This document shows, piece after piece, positions 26,792 through 26,824 of a stretch of 26,824 bases of DNA. The notes beneath the pieces are model-generated. The model made no database searches and had not been told where the DNA came from. It saw only the letters and a program-made list of their open reading frames with translations. Position 1 is the stretch's first letter. Each line of letters opens with the position of its first letter. Source of the DNA: Chara braunii (lineage: Eukaryota > Streptophyta > Charophyceae > Charales > Characeae). The stretch is taken from positions 807,583 to 834,406 of the forward strand of contig BFEA01000319.1 of NCBI GenBank assembly GCA_003427395.1, written 5' to 3'. The position numbers and the translations under genes were made by a program.

Positions 26792-26824
26792 CATGTCTGA
26801 GGCCGCCTTCCCATCCCCCCCCCC

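Noticed and set aside
1-26824. tRNA, rRNA or snRNA genes
   Set aside because: Scanning for B-box-like GGTTC...CC segments and known rRNA cores gave no consistent cloverleaf or rRNA match.

Overview
This looks like nuclear DNA from a green plant or streptophyte alga. Charophyte-type DNA such as Chara is my best guess, but the species cannot be fixed from sequence alone. The grounds are: eukaryotic architecture with no bacterial operons, poly(A) retroposons, plant-type Ty3/gypsy and LINE (L1-like, APE endonuclease plus RT plus zinc knuckle) remnants, abundant microsatellites, and a piece of chloroplast rbcL inserted in the nuclear sequence. The window is a gene-poor, repeat-rich mosaic. I see no intact, confidently functional protein gene, no rRNA or tRNA gene and no CRISPR array.

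Layout. 1-3.1 kb: a cluster of 16-bp palindromes, a minus-strand poly(A) retroposon, a Pro-rich exon-like fragment, AT-rich and pyrimidine-rich filler. 3.1-4.7 kb: degenerate LINE ORF1 on the minus strand. 4.9-6.0 kb: two exon-like helical coding pieces and two small ORFs of unknown function. 6.0-8.7 kb: a tiny retroposon with perfect 12-bp target-site duplications, a GC hairpin with 53-bp tandem repeats, AT-rich tandem repeats and a dispersed repeat module. 8.66-10.09 kb: a 1.4-kb foldback whose roughly 680-bp arms are about 96% identical and end tail-to-tail in poly(A)/poly(T). 11.5-12.65 kb: a LINE ORF2 C-terminal fragment facing another poly(A) retroposon. 12.65-16.1 kb: a decayed minus-strand Ty3/gypsy element (gag-like, protease, reverse transcriptase, start of RNase H), interrupted by two further insertions flanked by direct repeats. 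16.1-17.6 kb: GC-rich promoter-like sequence with a TATA box. 17.8-19.6 kb: unassigned ORFs, one pair probably a single frameshifted protein. 19.7-22.0 kb: retroposon tails, a third dispersed-repeat copy and minisatellites. 22.0-26.8 kb: a nearly complete but broken plus-strand LINE (ORF1, endonuclease stub, RT, thumb region, zinc knuckle), split inside its RT by the rbcL/5'-UTR plastid insert in antisense.

How the parts relate. The window is a record of successive insertions. The same LINE family appears three times (ORF1 at 3.1-4.7 kb, C-terminus at 11.5-12.25 kb, long copy at 22-26.8 kb). One poly(A) retroposon 3'-end module, GGGAYGCTGGRSCC followed by a TTCCCAG-like half and GCTCCCCACCAAT, recurs at least six times. 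The gypsy element was hit by at least two later insertions, and the long LINE by plastid DNA after it was already integrated. The most distinctive single observations are the nested rbcL insert, the large foldback, and an ORF1 helical domain that two distant LINE copies share despite heavy decay.
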